In this document: positions 6,951 through 15,872 of the stretch, piece after piece
How the letters are laid out: each line of letters starts with the position of its first letter
Position numbering within the stretch: position 1 is the first letter of the stretch
NCBI GenBank assembly: GCA_023388075.1
Contig: JAEWGX010000091.1
Coordinates: forward strand, 1 to 27,793
Origin: Pseudomonadota bacterium
GTDB lineage: Bacteria; Pseudomonadota; Gammaproteobacteria; Burkholderiales; Burkholderiaceae_E
Length of the DNA stretch: 27,793 nt
Direction of reading: 5' to 3'
Made by a program: the position numbers and the translations under genes
Notes under the pieces: model-generated
What the model was told of the DNA's origin: nothing
Seen by the model: only the letters and a program-made list of their open reading frames with translations
The model's database searches: none

Positions 6951-7633
6951 TGAAGACCACCTCCCCGCAGCTTCGCCATCGCCGTGTGCTAAGGCCGCAG
7001 CGCGGCGCCGCCCTCATCATCTCGCTCCTGCTGCTCGCGATCGTCATGCTGCTCGCCACGGCGGGCTGGCAGATGGGGACCCAGGAAGAGCGCATGGTCG
7101 GTCAACAGCGCGACCGCGCGCTCGCGTTCGAGGCGGCCGAGGCGGCGCTGCGCGACGCCGAGCGCGACCTGCTCGGCATCTGCGCGGTCGGCTACGGCCC
7201 GGGCGACTGCACGCCCCGAGTGGACCCGATCAACGGCGAAACCGGCTTCGGCGCCGCCGGCGCGGAGAACACCTGCTCGAACGAAGGCCTGTGCCTGGGC
7301 TCGACCGCGGAGCGTCCTGACTTCAACAGCGACATGCCTATCGCGGTGCTGACCGGCGCGGCCGGCGCGATCGGCCTGCCGGTGCAGTACGGCACCTACA
7401 CGCGCCCGGCCAGCGACCGCAACGTGAAGGGGCCCGGCGGCGTGGACCTCTGGCGGCCCCGCTACGTGATCGAATCGCTCTGCTACGGCGGGGGCGGCCA
7501 GGGCATGACCGGCAGCTTCGTGGCGAGTTGTCCTTCGCCCATCTATCGCATCACCGCCATCGCCCGCGGCATGCGCGGCACCGACGAAGCGTCCCAGGTC
7601 ATCCTGCAATCCTTCTTTTCCCTCGGCAACTGA
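6950..7633 (+). CDS. pilX: Type IV pilus assembly protein PilX
   Basis: This 227-residue protein has the PilX N-terminal domain. A basic leader of 19 residues ends PQRG, before AALIISLLLLAIVMLLATAG. The usual Glu at mature position 5 is absent, as is normal for PilX/GspK-like minor pilins. The following QEERMVGQQRDRALAFEAAE is the diagnostic segment (ERM..N.RD..LAFQAAE in the family). The C-terminal part has cysteines (ICAVGYGPGDC, ENTC, LCLG, SLCYGG, ASCPS) and ends in strands typical of the family. Lacking Glu5, it probably sits at or near the fibre tip with PilY1, as known for GspK; that placement is inference. The ATG uses the last A of the pilW stop (TGATG), and pilY1 follows 23 bases later. 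Confidence 0.92.
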   Translation: MKTTSPQLRHRRVLRPQRGAALIISLLLLAIVMLLATAGWQMGTQEERMVGQQRDRALAFEAAEAALRDAERDLLGICAVGYGPGDCTPRVDPINGETGFGAAGAENTCSNEGLCLGSTAERPDFNSDMPIAVLTGAAGAIGLPVQYGTYTRPASDRNVKGPGGVDLWRPRYVIESLCYGGGGQGMTGSFVASCPSPIYRITAIARGMRGTDEASQVILQSFFSLGN

Positions 7634-7656
7634 CCGGTTTCCGACTGAGGCCAGCA

Positions 7657-10600
7657 ATGAAGAAGCAGCGCACGCCCACGGGTCATCGACCCGCCGACGC
7701 ACCGACCCGGCGCCCTCACCCGGTCGCACTTCCGGCCGTGGCCGCCGCGATCGTCTTTGCCCTGAACTGGCAGCCGCACCTGGTGCCGCCGGCGAGCGCC
7801 GCCTTCTCGCCGCCGCTGATCCAGCTCTTCGACGCGCCTTTCCTGGTGGGTGAGCGCGTGCCGCCGTTCGTCATGCTCGCCGTCACCAAGGACCAGCAGC
7901 TCTTCAAGAAGGCCTACGACGACTTCAGCGATCTCGACCGCGACGGGGTCACCGACACGACCTACAAGCACGACATCGACTACTACGGGCACTTCGACAG
8001 TTACAAGTGCTACACGTACAACGACGGCAACAAGCGCTTCGAGCCTGTCTCGATCACCGCCGACAAGTACTGCAGCGGCCAGTGGAGCGGCAACTTCCTC
8101 AACTGGGCCACGATGACCCGGATCGACGCGTTGCGAAAGGTGCTCTACGGGGGCCTGCGCAGCCCCGCGCGCAGCAACGGCGACGGCAGCGGCATCGCCG
8201 ACGGCGACACCGCCAACAGCACGGTGATCGAGCGCGCCTACCTGCCGCACGACGCGCATTCGTTCACCAAGTACTACGATGGGGAGGACACCGAGAAGCT
8301 GACGCCGTTCGGCAACTTCGCGGTGGACCTCGAGGGCAAGCCGATCGCGCCTTCGGGCAGCCAACCGCAGATCTCCATTGATGCCGCCGTGAAGCGGGTG
8401 CAGCTCGACGACATTTCCGCCTTCCAGAGCAACGACTGGGTCCAGCTCACCGCGGAGGACGGCAGCTACGTCCGCGGCACGGTAGTGGATCGCAGCGGGA
8501 CGAACAGGTGGATCGAGGTCGGCAACATCCAGCCGATCAACATGTACATCGCCCCCGGCGGCACCGGCGTCAACGCCGCCGCCAGCGGGTGGACCGTCAC
8601 CAACATCCGCACCCGTGGCATCACCATCTGCAACACCACCGACGGCAGCGGTACCGGCATCCAGTCGCGCTCGGAGACCAACACCAACCTGCCCCGGATG
8701 AAGGTGGCGCAGGGCAACTACTCGCTATGGAACGCCGCCGAACGCTGGCAGTGCCGCTGGCAGGAATCCGTCAACGCCAGCAACGGCAACGATCCGCAGA
8801 AGTCCGGCCTGATGGCGTTCCCCAATCCGCCCAAGCGCGCCGACAAGGCGCTGGACGCGCCGGGCAAGGGAACCACCACCGGGGCCGGCGACTACTTCGT
8901 GCGCACCCAGGTGTGCGTGCCCGCGCTGCTTGGAACGGAGCGCTGCAAGCAGTATCCCTCGGGCAACTACAAGCCGGTCGGCCTGCTGCAGAACTTCGGC
9001 GAGCCCGACCGGATCCGCTTCGGCCTGATGACCGGCAGCTACAAGCGCAACCTGTCCGGCGGCGTGCTGCGCAAGAACATCAGCCCGCTGTCGGACGAGA
9101 TCAACGTGAAGACCGACGGCACCTTCATCGACCTGCCGGCAGCGGGGGTCGGTACTTCCACCGCGCCTGGCGATGACAGCGCGACCTTCGCCGGCGGCTC
9201 CATCATCCGCACGCTGTCGCTGCTGCGGATGGTCGGCTACCGCTACGGGAGCGAGGACTCCGCCAACGACGCGGGCTCATACAAGGGCGGCGACAACTGC
9301 CCTTATCAGCGGGCGCTCGACAAGAATGGCGAGTGCAAGAGCTGGGGCAACCCGATGTCGGAGATCTTCTACGAGGGTCTGCGCTACTTCGCCGGCCAGA
9401 CCGCGCCGACGCCCGACTTCCACGCCGACGACTCGACCGTCATTGCAAAGCTGGCGACCGCGCAGTGGCCGACCCACCCCAAGGCACTGATCTCCGAGAA
9501 GAACTACTGCGCCCCGCTGAACGTCCTCGTGGTGAACGGCGCGGTATCGACCAACGAGAACGACAACCAGATCGGCTCGGTGTCGTTCATGGACGGCGCG
9601 CCCGGCAGCGCCAAGCAGCTCACGGACAACGTAGGGGCCATCTGGGGCCTCTCCGGCAGCTACTTCTACGGCAACGCCTCCACGGCCGGGCCGGGCTCGG
9701 CGGGCTATCAGATCTGCTCGGGCAAGACCCTGACCGGCCTCGGCGACGCGATGGGCATCTGCCCCGAGGGACCGACGCTGAACGGCTCCTACCTGATGGC
9801 GGGCCTCGCGCACCACGCGCACACCAACCGGGTGCGCACCGACATCACGCTGCCGCCCAGCGCAGCGAAGCTCAAGCGCCCCGCGTTGCATGTCGACACC
9901 TACGGCGTCTCGATCGCCGGCGGCATCCCGCGCATCCCCATCAAGTTCAAGGGCGAGACCGAGCCTCGAGTGGTGATCCAGCCGGCCTACCGTCTCACCA
10001 ACGGCACCTACGGCGGCGGCGGCGCGCTGGTCGATGCGAGGGTGATCCGCCAGGTCGAGGAGGACAAGCGCTCCTATGGCCAGATCATGGTGAGCTGGGA
10101 GGACAGCGAGGCCGGCGGCGACTACGACATGGACGTCTGGGGCCTGATCAGCTACGAGATGGACCTGGATACCCAGAAGATTCACGTCACCACCGACGCC
10201 ATCTACGACGCCACGTCGAACCCGCAGGGCTTCGGCTACGTGATCAGCGGCACCGACCGTGACGGCCTGCACTTCCACAGCGGCATCCTCGGCTTCTCCT
10301 ATACCGATCCGATGCCAGGGATGGTGGTGACGGGCAGCACCAAGATCAATGCGAGCGGCGGATGCCAGAACTGCGTCAACGCCGACCCTCCCACGACCGC
10401 GGAGTACAGCCTCTCCACGACCCCGCCGGCCAAGTCGCTCGAGGATCCGCTCTACTACGCGTCGCTCTTCGGTGGCTTCGAGGACTCCAACGGCGACAAG
10501 AAGCCGACACCCTCGACAGTCGTCGCCGGCGTGACCCAACCGTCCGAGTTCGACCGACGCAACAACTTCGACGGCACCGATACGCCCGACGGCATTCCGG

Positions 10601-12819
10601 ACAACTACTTCCGGGTGGACAACCCGCTCGGCCTCGAGCTCGGACTCGAGCGCACATTCCAGCTGATTTCGGAGCAGTCGTCGCTGTCCTCGCTGCAGGC
10701 GTCGTCGACGCGGATCGTCTCCGGCAGCGCCGTGTACCAGGCCAAGTTCAACAGCGGCGACTGGTCGGGCAGCCTGGAGTCGCTGCCGATCAGCGCGGGC
10801 GGCGTGATCGGCGCGCCCACCTGGAACGCGGCAAGCGCCTCGCTCAACGCGGGGACGGTGAATCCGGACAGCCGCGTGATCTTCACCATGCGCTCGGATA
10901 CACGCCAGCCGGTCCCGTTCCGCTACGCCGACCTCGACGTGGCTCAGAAGGCCGCGCTCGACCGGCTGCCCGCGGGTACGGTGGACAATCGCGGCGTCGA
11001 GCGGGTCGCGTACCTGCGCGGCGACGGATCCAAGGAAGGCGTCGGGGCCGCGCAGTTCCGCCGCCGCGTCTCGACGGTGCTTGGTGACATCGTCAACTCC
11101 AGCCCTGCCTATGTCGGGAAGCCGGGAGCCGGCATCGGCAGCGCCTCCTACCTCTCGTTCATCAGCACGTATGCCAACCGGACCCCGATGATCTACGTCG
11201 GTGCCAACGACGGCATGCTGCACGGGTTCTCAGCGGTCAACGGGCAGGAGGTCTTTGCCTACGTGCCCACGCCGGTGATCCCCTCGCTCAACGAGCTGCC
11301 GATGCAGGACTACCAGCACCGCTACTTCGTGGACGGCCAGATCGCGGTGCAGGACGCGGAGGTCGGCGGGTCCTGGCGCACGTACCTGGTGGCCGGGCTC
11401 GGCCGTGGCGGCCAGGGTGTCTTCGCGCTGGACGTCACCAACCCCGCGGGTGCAACCGAGGGCTCGGCCAGCCAGCTGGTGAAGTGGGAGTTCACCGATG
11501 CGGACGATCCGCACATGGGCTATCTGTTCACCGCGCCGATCATCCGCAAGACCAATGCCAACGAGTGGTACGCGATCTTCGCCTCCGGCTACAACGCGGA
11601 CGATCCGGACGGCAGCAGTACCGACGACGGCAACGCGGCGCTCTTCATGCTGAAGCTCTCCGGCCCGAGCGCGTCCAACGGCAAGTGGCAGAAGGACGTC
11701 GACTACATCCGCATCGACCTGCCTGCCGGCACGGCGTCCGCCCCCAATGGCATCGGCGGCGTGGCGAGCTTCGACAAGGAGGGCGACGGCAAGTCCGACT
11801 ACCTCTACGCCGGCGACCTGCTGGGTAACCTGTGGCGGGTCGACATCTCCAGCTCGACCGCCACCGCGTGGGACGACGGCGGCAACATCGCCAAGCTGTT
11901 CCAGGCCGTGGACGCCGGCGGCAACGCGCAGCCGATCTCCGCCGCGCCGTCGCTCGCCGTGGGCCCGAACTACATCGGCGCGATGGTGGTGTTCGGCACC
12001 GGCAGGCTGCTGGAGCCGGCGGACCTGGTCGGAGGCGCGGGTGGCTATCAGCAGAACACGCTCTACGGCATCTGGGACAAGCAGAACGGAAGCGTCCCGT
12101 CGATCGACCGCAGCAAGCTGATGGCGCAGCGCGAGCTCGCCAAGGAGGCGAACTCGGCCTACGCGTCCCTGCATCCGGAGGTCGCGAACATCGAGTTCTC
12201 GCTCATCTCCGCCTACGTGCCGAACTACACCGACACGACGCGCACCAACGCTGTCTACGGCAACACCAATCCCTATGCCACCGGTCCGACGGCCGACACG
12301 CCGCCGCAGCTCGGCTGGTACCTCGACGAGCCCGACGGTTCCGTCACCGGCGAGCGGACCATCTATCGTCCCGAGCTGGTGGGTCCGTTCGCCGTGTTCG
12401 TCAACGCCATCCCATCGGCGATCGCCTGCGAGGGCGGCGGCTCCGAAGCCCAGTACGTGCTGGAGACGCTGACCGGCGGACGCTCCAACTTCGGCGGCTT
12501 CGATCGCGACGCCAACGGCGCGATCCAGTCACAGTCCGGCAGCCTGCTCGGCGACCAGTCGGACTTCGACCTCCCGCCGGATGCCGACGGCAACCCCTCG
12601 TTCTTCTTCGCGAGCCGTCGCGAGACGACCGGCGGGTTCGGCCAGATGATGATCATGACCGACACGCTGGCCAGCGCCGGCAACGGCGGCGGGGCCTGCG
12701 CGGGCGCGGGCGTCGCCCCGATCGGCGCCCAGAGCTTCTCGTCGGGGCTGATCGGCACCCAGCGCCTGCCCGGCGGCTGCATCGGCCGGGTGCAGTGGCG
12801 CGAGGTGATCAACCATTGA
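7657..12819 (+). CDS. pilY1: Type IV pilus tip-associated adhesin PilY1
   Basis: A 1720-residue secreted protein, well above the roughly 1160 residues of Pseudomonas PilY1. The ATG at 7657 follows GAGG by about six bases. A long basic N-terminus leads into a hydrophobic signal segment (about 21-48), with likely cleavage after PASA. An EF-hand-like acidic loop, DLDRDGVTD at residues 92-100, comes early, next to conserved Tyr-rich text (YYGHFDSYKCYTYN). The middle third is large and contains NVLVVNG, which may be a degenerate von Willebrand A core without a clear metal-binding DxSxS. LEDPLYYASLFGGFEDSNGD is a family hallmark. From about residue 1136 the C-terminal PilC/PilY1 beta-propeller begins (LGDIVNSSPAYVG, MIYVGANDGMLHGFSA, GQGVFALDV). 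The acidic loop in the propeller near 1308-1325 (ADDPDGSSTDDGNA) is a candidate calcium site. It promotes pilus assembly and adhesion with the minor pilins. Confidence 0.95.
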   Translation: MKKQRTPTGHRPADAPTRRPHPVALPAVAAAIVFALNWQPHLVPPASAAFSPPLIQLFDAPFLVGERVPPFVMLAVTKDQQLFKKAYDDFSDLDRDGVTDTTYKHDIDYYGHFDSYKCYTYNDGNKRFEPVSITADKYCSGQWSGNFLNWATMTRIDALRKVLYGGLRSPARSNGDGSGIADGDTANSTVIERAYLPHDAHSFTKYYDGEDTEKLTPFGNFAVDLEGKPIAPSGSQPQISIDAAVKRVQLDDISAFQSNDWVQLTAEDGSYVRGTVVDRSGTNRWIEVGNIQPINMYIAPGGTGVNAAASGWTVTNIRTRGITICNTTDGSGTGIQSRSETNTNLPRMKVAQGNYSLWNAAERWQCRWQESVNASNGNDPQKSGLMAFPNPPKRADKALDAPGKGTTTGAGDYFVRTQVCVPALLGTERCKQYPSGNYKPVGLLQNFGEPDRIRFGLMTGSYKRNLSGGVLRKNISPLSDEINVKTDGTFIDLPAAGVGTSTAPGDDSATFAGGSIIRTLSLLRMVGYRYGSEDSANDAGSYKGGDNCPYQRALDKNGECKSWGNPMSEIFYEGLRYFAGQTAPTPDFHADDSTVIAKLATAQWPTHPKALISEKNYCAPLNVLVVNGAVSTNENDNQIGSVSFMDGAPGSAKQLTDNVGAIWGLSGSYFYGNASTAGPGSAGYQICSGKTLTGLGDAMGICPEGPTLNGSYLMAGLAHHAHTNRVRTDITLPPSAAKLKRPALHVDTYGVSIAGGIPRIPIKFKGETEPRVVIQPAYRLTNGTYGGGGALVDARVIRQVEEDKRSYGQIMVSWEDSEAGGDYDMDVWGLISYEMDLDTQKIHVTTDAIYDATSNPQGFGYVISGTDRDGLHFHSGILGFSYTDPMPGMVVTGSTKINASGGCQNCVNADPPTTAEYSLSTTPPAKSLEDPLYYASLFGGFEDSNGDKKPTPSTVVAGVTQPSEFDRRNNFDGTDTPDGIPDNYFRVDNPLGLELGLERTFQLISEQSSLSSLQASSTRIVSGSAVYQAKFNSGDWSGSLESLPISAGGVIGAPTWNAASASLNAGTVNPDSRVIFTMRSDTRQPVPFRYADLDVAQKAALDRLPAGTVDNRGVERVAYLRGDGSKEGVGAAQFRRRVSTVLGDIVNSSPAYVGKPGAGIGSASYLSFISTYANRTPMIYVGANDGMLHGFSAVNGQEVFAYVPTPVIPSLNELPMQDYQHRYFVDGQIAVQDAEVGGSWRTYLVAGLGRGGQGVFALDVTNPAGATEGSASQLVKWEFTDADDPHMGYLFTAPIIRKTNANEWYAIFASGYNADDPDGSSTDDGNAALFMLKLSGPSASNGKWQKDVDYIRIDLPAGTASAPNGIGGVASFDKEGDGKSDYLYAGDLLGNLWRVDISSSTATAWDDGGNIAKLFQAVDAGGNAQPISAAPSLAVGPNYIGAMVVFGTGRLLEPADLVGGAGGYQQNTLYGIWDKQNGSVPSIDRSKLMAQRELAKEANSAYASLHPEVANIEFSLISAYVPNYTDTTRTNAVYGNTNPYATGPTADTPPQLGWYLDEPDGSVTGERTIYRPELVGPFAVFVNAIPSAIACEGGGSEAQYVLETLTGGRSNFGGFDRDANGAIQSQSGSLLGDQSDFDLPPDADGNPSFFFASRRETTGGFGQMMIMTDTLASAGNGGGACAGAGVAPIGAQSFSSGLIGTQRLPGGCIGRVQWREVINH

Positions 12820-12869
12820 GCGCGACACCGATCGAGAGTGACGACTGCGCAACGACCCGAGGCCAGACG

Positions 12870-13379
12870 ATGACCCACATCCCTTCCCGCGGATCGCCGA
12901 TGCGGTCCGCTGCCCGGCCGCTCCAGCGCGGCTTCACCCTGGTGGAGCTGATGATCGTGGGCGCCGTGATCGCCATCCTCGCGGCGGTCGCGTACCCAGC
13001 CTACACGGAGCAGTTGCGCAAGTCCCAGCGGGCCGAGGGCAAGGCAGCGCTCATGCGCGCCGCCCAGCTGCTCGAGCGCAGCTTCACCCAGAACGGCGCG
13101 TATCCGTCCGGCGGGACCGCGCTGGCCACGCTCTACGGCGGCGCGGACGGCACGTCGGTGTACTCGCATCCGGACGATCCGATGTCGGCGACGCTGGGCA
13201 AGTTCCAGCTGGTCTACGAGCCGGCCGCAGGCACGGCACCGGTGGAGTACGTGCTTCGCGCAACGCCGCTCAGCCACGCGATCGGCGACAGCGAGTGCCC
13301 CACCCTCGGCATCGATTCCCGGGGGCGACGCCTGGTTTCGGACGCCGTGCCGGTCGCCGGGAACCGCTGCTGGCGCTAA
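12870..13379 (+). CDS. pilE: Type IV pilus minor pilin PilE
   Basis: A 169-residue prepilin. The ATG at 12870 is preceded by GAGG (12859-12862) at about seven bases. The leader of 21 residues ends LQRG, with cleavage before FTLVELMIVGAVIAILAAVA and Glu at mature position 5. Then come YPAYTEQLRKSQRAEGKAAL and a stretch containing LLERSFTQNGAYPS, a PilE-type minor pilin pattern. A Cys pair near the C-terminus (SECPTLG and NRCWR) can close the usual disulfide loop. It is the last gene of the cluster, 50 bases after pilY1. It is more likely the minor pilin that closes fimU-pilVWXY1E clusters than the major pilin, because of its position and divergent globular part. No other pilus machinery gene lies nearby. 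Confidence 0.9.
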   Translation: MTHIPSRGSPMRSAARPLQRGFTLVELMIVGAVIAILAAVAYPAYTEQLRKSQRAEGKAALMRAAQLLERSFTQNGAYPSGGTALATLYGGADGTSVYSHPDDPMSATLGKFQLVYEPAAGTAPVEYVLRATPLSHAIGDSECPTLGIDSRGRRLVSDAVPVAGNRCWR

Positions 13380-13395
13380 AAGAAGGGCTTTCTCC

Positions 13396-13411
13396 CAGGC
13401 CCTGCGGCCTG
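13396..13411. terminator. Possible stem-loop terminator between pilE and ispH
   Basis: CAGGCC (13396-13401) pairs with GGCCTG (13406-13411) around a CTGC loop. The hairpin lies between two convergent genes, 16 bases after the pilE stop, where a terminator is expected. It has no clear T-tract on either side, so the call is weak. Confidence 0.3.
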
Positions 13412-13433
13412 CTTCCGAGGGGGCGGCGTCCCG

Positions 13434-14390
13434 CTACTTGCCGCCTGCCGCCTCGGCGGCGGACTTCGGTTCACCCAGCCCCTTGGGCAACGGGAAAGCC
13501 ACCGTCTCCCGGACTCCCTCGAGGGTCCGGACCGACTGCACGCCCAAGGCCCTCAGGCGCTCCACCAGCTCCTGCACGAGCACTTCGGGTGCCGACGCAC
13601 CCGCGCTGATGCCGATCCGGCGGCGACCTTCCAGCAGCGCCGGATCGAGCTCGGCGGCCGAGCCGATGAGTCGCGCGGGGCAGCCGTACTTCTCGGCCAC
13701 TTCCCGCAGCCGGTTGCTGTTGGAGCTGGACGGGCTGCCGACGATCAGCACCAGGTCGCATTGCGGCGCCATGAACTTCACCGCGTCCTGCCGGTTCTGC
13801 GTGGCGTAGCAGATGTCCTGCTTCTTGGGCTCCGCGATGCCGGGGAAACGCGCCTTGAGCGCCTCGATGATCTGCCGGCAGTCGTCCACCGAAAGCGTGG
13901 TCTGGCTCACGTAGGCAAGCGGGGTGCCTTCGGGCACCGTCAGGCGCGCCACGTCGTCGACCGTCTCCACCAGGTGGATGCCGCCGTCGGACTGGCCCAT
14001 CGTGCCCTCCACTTCGGGATGGCCGGCGTGCCCGATCATGATCACCTCGCGGCCCTGCTCGCGCATGCGCGCCACCTCCACGTGGACCTTGGTGACCAGC
14101 GGGCAGGTCGCGTCGAAGACGCGCAGGCCGCGCGCGGACGCCTCGTCGCGCACCGCCCGGCTGACGCCGTGCGCCGAGAAGATGACGGTCGAGCCGTCCG
14201 GAACCTCGTCGAGCTGGTCCACGAAGATGGCGCCCTTGCCGCGAAGGTCGGCCACCACGTGATCGTTGTGGACGATCTCGTGACGCACGTAGATGGGCGC
14301 GCCGTGGATCTTGAGGGCCCGCTCGACGATCTCGATCGCGCGGTCCACGCCGGCGCAGAATCCACGCGGCTGTGCGAGTACGGCTTCCAT
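13434..14390 (-). CDS. ispH: 4-hydroxy-3-methylbut-2-enyl diphosphate reductase (IspH/LytB)
   Basis: IspH carries out the last step of the MEP isoprenoid pathway, reducing HMBPP to IPP and DMAPP in the cytoplasm with an iron-sulfur cluster. The 318-residue protein has all the key residues in E. coli-like positions: cluster cysteines C12 (GFCAGV), C96 (ATCPLV) and C194 (ICYATQNRQ), histidines H41, H74 and H124, and the proton-relay E126 (HPEVEGT). VGSPSSSNSNRL is the substrate-binding SxN segment. The ATG at 14388-14390 follows AGGAGA (14400-14405, minus strand) by nine bases. It lies 91 bases downstream of fkpB on the same strand, reproducing the fkpB-ispH pairing known from E. coli. Confidence 0.98.
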   Translation of the reverse strand: MEAVLAQPRGFCAGVDRAIEIVERALKIHGAPIYVRHEIVHNDHVVADLRGKGAIFVDQLDEVPDGSTVIFSAHGVSRAVRDEASARGLRVFDATCPLVTKVHVEVARMREQGREVIMIGHAGHPEVEGTMGQSDGGIHLVETVDDVARLTVPEGTPLAYVSQTTLSVDDCRQIIEALKARFPGIAEPKKQDICYATQNRQDAVKFMAPQCDLVLIVGSPSSSNSNRLREVAEKYGCPARLIGSAAELDPALLEGRRRIGISAGASAPEVLVQELVERLRALGVQSVRTLEGVRETVAFPLPKGLGEPKSAAEAAGGK

Positions 14391-14481
14391 CAGGCAATCT
14401 CTCCTGCCGCCGAGCGGCCCCGGAACGGTTTCATCACTCGTGACTCCATCGGGCGCGACCGCGCGGCGACCGTCACGGGCC

Positions 14482-14979
14482 TCAAAGCACTCCGAGGATC
14501 CGGACCTCGAAGCGGATTCGCTGGCCGGCCAGCGGATGGTTGAAATCGAAGAGCGCGCCGCTGTCGTCCAGCGACTTCAGCACGCCGGCGAAGCGTCCGC
14601 CGTCGGGGGCGGGAAACTCCACCAGGTCTCCCGGAGCGTAGACCTCGCCCGCCGCGCTGTTGGCGGCCAGCATGGACCGCGACACGCGCTGCACCAGGGC
14701 CGGATTGCGCGGCCCGAACGCATCCTCCGGCGCGAGCTCGAAACGCTGCTCGGTGCCTTCGGCCAGCCCCTGCAGCCGGCGCTCGAGCGGCTCGGCCATC
14801 TGGCCGATACCCAGTTGCAGGGTCGCCGGCTTACCTTCGAAGGTGTTGATGATGTCGGCGCCGGTATCGGCCAGGCAGAGGCGGTAGTGAAGCGTCAGGT
14901 GGGAGCCTGGCCCCACCCGGGCCGGCGCGGTCGCGCCGCTGGTCACGGGTGGCCGGCTCTCCTGCGGAGGCTTCGGCAT
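14482..14979 (-). CDS. fkpB: FKBP-type peptidyl-prolyl cis-trans isomerase (FkpB/SlpA-like)
   Basis: A 165-residue SlyD/SlpA-type prolyl isomerase. Residues 24-60 hold the first FKBP half (GSHLTLHYRLCLADTG, then FEGKPATLQLGIGQ), followed by MAEPLERRLQGLAEG and the insert-in-flap region with PEDAFGPRNPALVQ. The C-terminal half returns to the FKBP strand FDFNHPLAGQ, the SlyD/FkpB hallmark. It lacks the His-rich metal-binding tail of SlyD, so FkpB is preferred. It probably acts as a cytoplasmic chaperone/isomerase. The ATG at 14977-14979 has no strong ribosome binding site, and an in-frame ATG at 15013-15015 would add 12 residues (MPPALPHDTIAP). Its promoter must overlap the start of the divergent radC gene. 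Confidence 0.92.
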   Translation of the reverse strand: MPKPPQESRPPVTSGATAPARVGPGSHLTLHYRLCLADTGADIINTFEGKPATLQLGIGQMAEPLERRLQGLAEGTEQRFELAPEDAFGPRNPALVQRVSRSMLAANSAAGEVYAPGDLVEFPAPDGGRFAGVLKSLDDSGALFDFNHPLAGQRIRFEVRILGVL

Positions 14980-15006
14980 CGGGGCGATGGTGTCGTGGGG
15001 CAAGGC

Positions 15007-15012
15007 GGGAGG
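15007..15012 (+). promoter_or_regulatory. Ribosome binding site that sets the radC GTG start
   Basis: GGGAGG lies six bases before GTG 15019-15021. There is no in-frame ATG near the expected RadC N-terminus, so this site decides the start. Confidence 0.7.
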
Positions 15013-15018
15013 CATTCG

Positions 15019-15792
15019 GTGGTGCAAGACGGCATTGTATTGGACCGGCTCGCGGCGGGCGCCGCTACGGACACCGCGGATACGGCCTTCCCCTCCCAGG
15101 CCGGTGCCGCCCAGCGGGAGGGGGCAAGCGCCCGGTGCCAGGACGAACGGCCGCGGGAGCGCCTCCTCGGTCGTGGCGCTGCGGCCCTTTCGGACGCGGA
15201 GCTCGTCGCGCTGCTCCTGCGCTCGGGGAGCGGCGGGATCTCCGCCATCGAGCTCGCCCGCCGCCTGCTCCGGGACCACGGCACCCTCACCGCCCTGCTC
15301 ACCGCCTCGCCGCGGGCCATGGCCCAGGCGGCCGGCCTGGGTCCGGCCAAGGCCACGGCGCTGCTCGCGGTCATGGAGCTGGCGCGGCGGGTCCAGATGG
15401 AGAAGCTGGACCGCACCGTGCTGCTGGGCCGTCCGCAGGCGGTCAAGGACTACCTCGGGCTGCTGTTGCGCGGCCGCAGCCAGGAGGTGTTCGTCGTGCT
15501 CTTCCTGGACAGCCAGAACCGGCTCATCCAGGCGGACGAGCTCTTCCGGGGCACGCTGAACCAGACGGCGGTCTATCCGCGGGAGGTCGCGCGGCGGGCG
15601 TTGGAGCTGAACGCCGCCGCGGTCATCCTGGCCCACAACCACCCTTCCGGGGTGGCCGAGCCAAGCCAGGCGGATCGGCTGCTCACCGATACGCTGCGGG
15701 CTGCGCTGAGGCACCTGGATATCCCGGTTCTGGACCACATCATCGTCGCGGCCGGCTGCAGCTGGTCCTTCGCGGAGCACGGCGATCTCTGA
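15019..15792 (+). CDS. radC: RadC family JAB1/MPN domain protein
   Basis: A 257-residue RadC-like protein starting at GTG 15019 behind GGGAGG. Residues 43-128 hold the N-terminal helix-hairpin-helix region: ERPRERLLGRGAAALSDAEL, LLLRSGSGGISAIELARRLL, then GLGPAKATALLAVMELARR. The C-terminal JAMM/MPN metalloprotease-like domain has HNHPSGVAEPSQAD, with metal ligands H206, H208 and D219. The name comes from an early link to DNA repair; that link was later disputed and the biochemical function of chromosomal RadC is still unclear. The first 40 residues before DERPRERLL are longer than in most homologues and poorly conserved-looking. A later non-ATG start is possible. It is divergent from fkpB (39 bp between starts) and upstream of rpmB-rpmG, the same neighbour order as E. 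coli. Confidence 0.93.
   Translation: MVQDGIVLDRLAAGAATDTADTAFPSQAGAAQREGASARCQDERPRERLLGRGAAALSDAELVALLLRSGSGGISAIELARRLLRDHGTLTALLTASPRAMAQAAGLGPAKATALLAVMELARRVQMEKLDRTVLLGRPQAVKDYLGLLLRGRSQEVFVVLFLDSQNRLIQADELFRGTLNQTAVYPREVARRALELNAAAVILAHNHPSGVAEPSQADRLLTDTLRAALRHLDIPVLDHIIVAAGCSWSFAEHGDL
15034..15039 (-). promoter_or_regulatory. Candidate -10 box for fkpB-ispH
   Basis: The minus strand reads TACAAT here, 54 bases upstream of the fkpB ATG and within the first codons of the divergent radC gene. No good -35 is seen at 15057-15062, so this is tentative. Confidence 0.35.
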
Positions 15793-15808
15793 ACGCCGAC
15801 CGCCCGCC

Positions 15809-15837
15809 TTGCCAGCAATATGCCGAAACGCTACAAT
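15809..15837 (+). promoter_or_regulatory. Sigma-70 promoter of rpmB-rpmG
   Basis: TTGCCA (15809-15814), a 17-base spacer, and TACAAT (15832-15837), located between the radC stop and the rpmB ATG. Transcription would begin near 15844, giving a leader of about 29 nt. The ribosomal protein genes therefore need not depend on radC transcription. Confidence 0.75.
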
Positions 15838-15872
15838 GGAGGGCTTTAGTCCGCAGCGAGGAATCAGCGATC

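Noticed and set aside
9277..11223. A 648-codon minus-strand open frame inside pilY1
   Set aside because: Antisense shadow of pilY1 with repetitive Arg/Val/Asp composition, no ribosome binding site and no recognisable domain.
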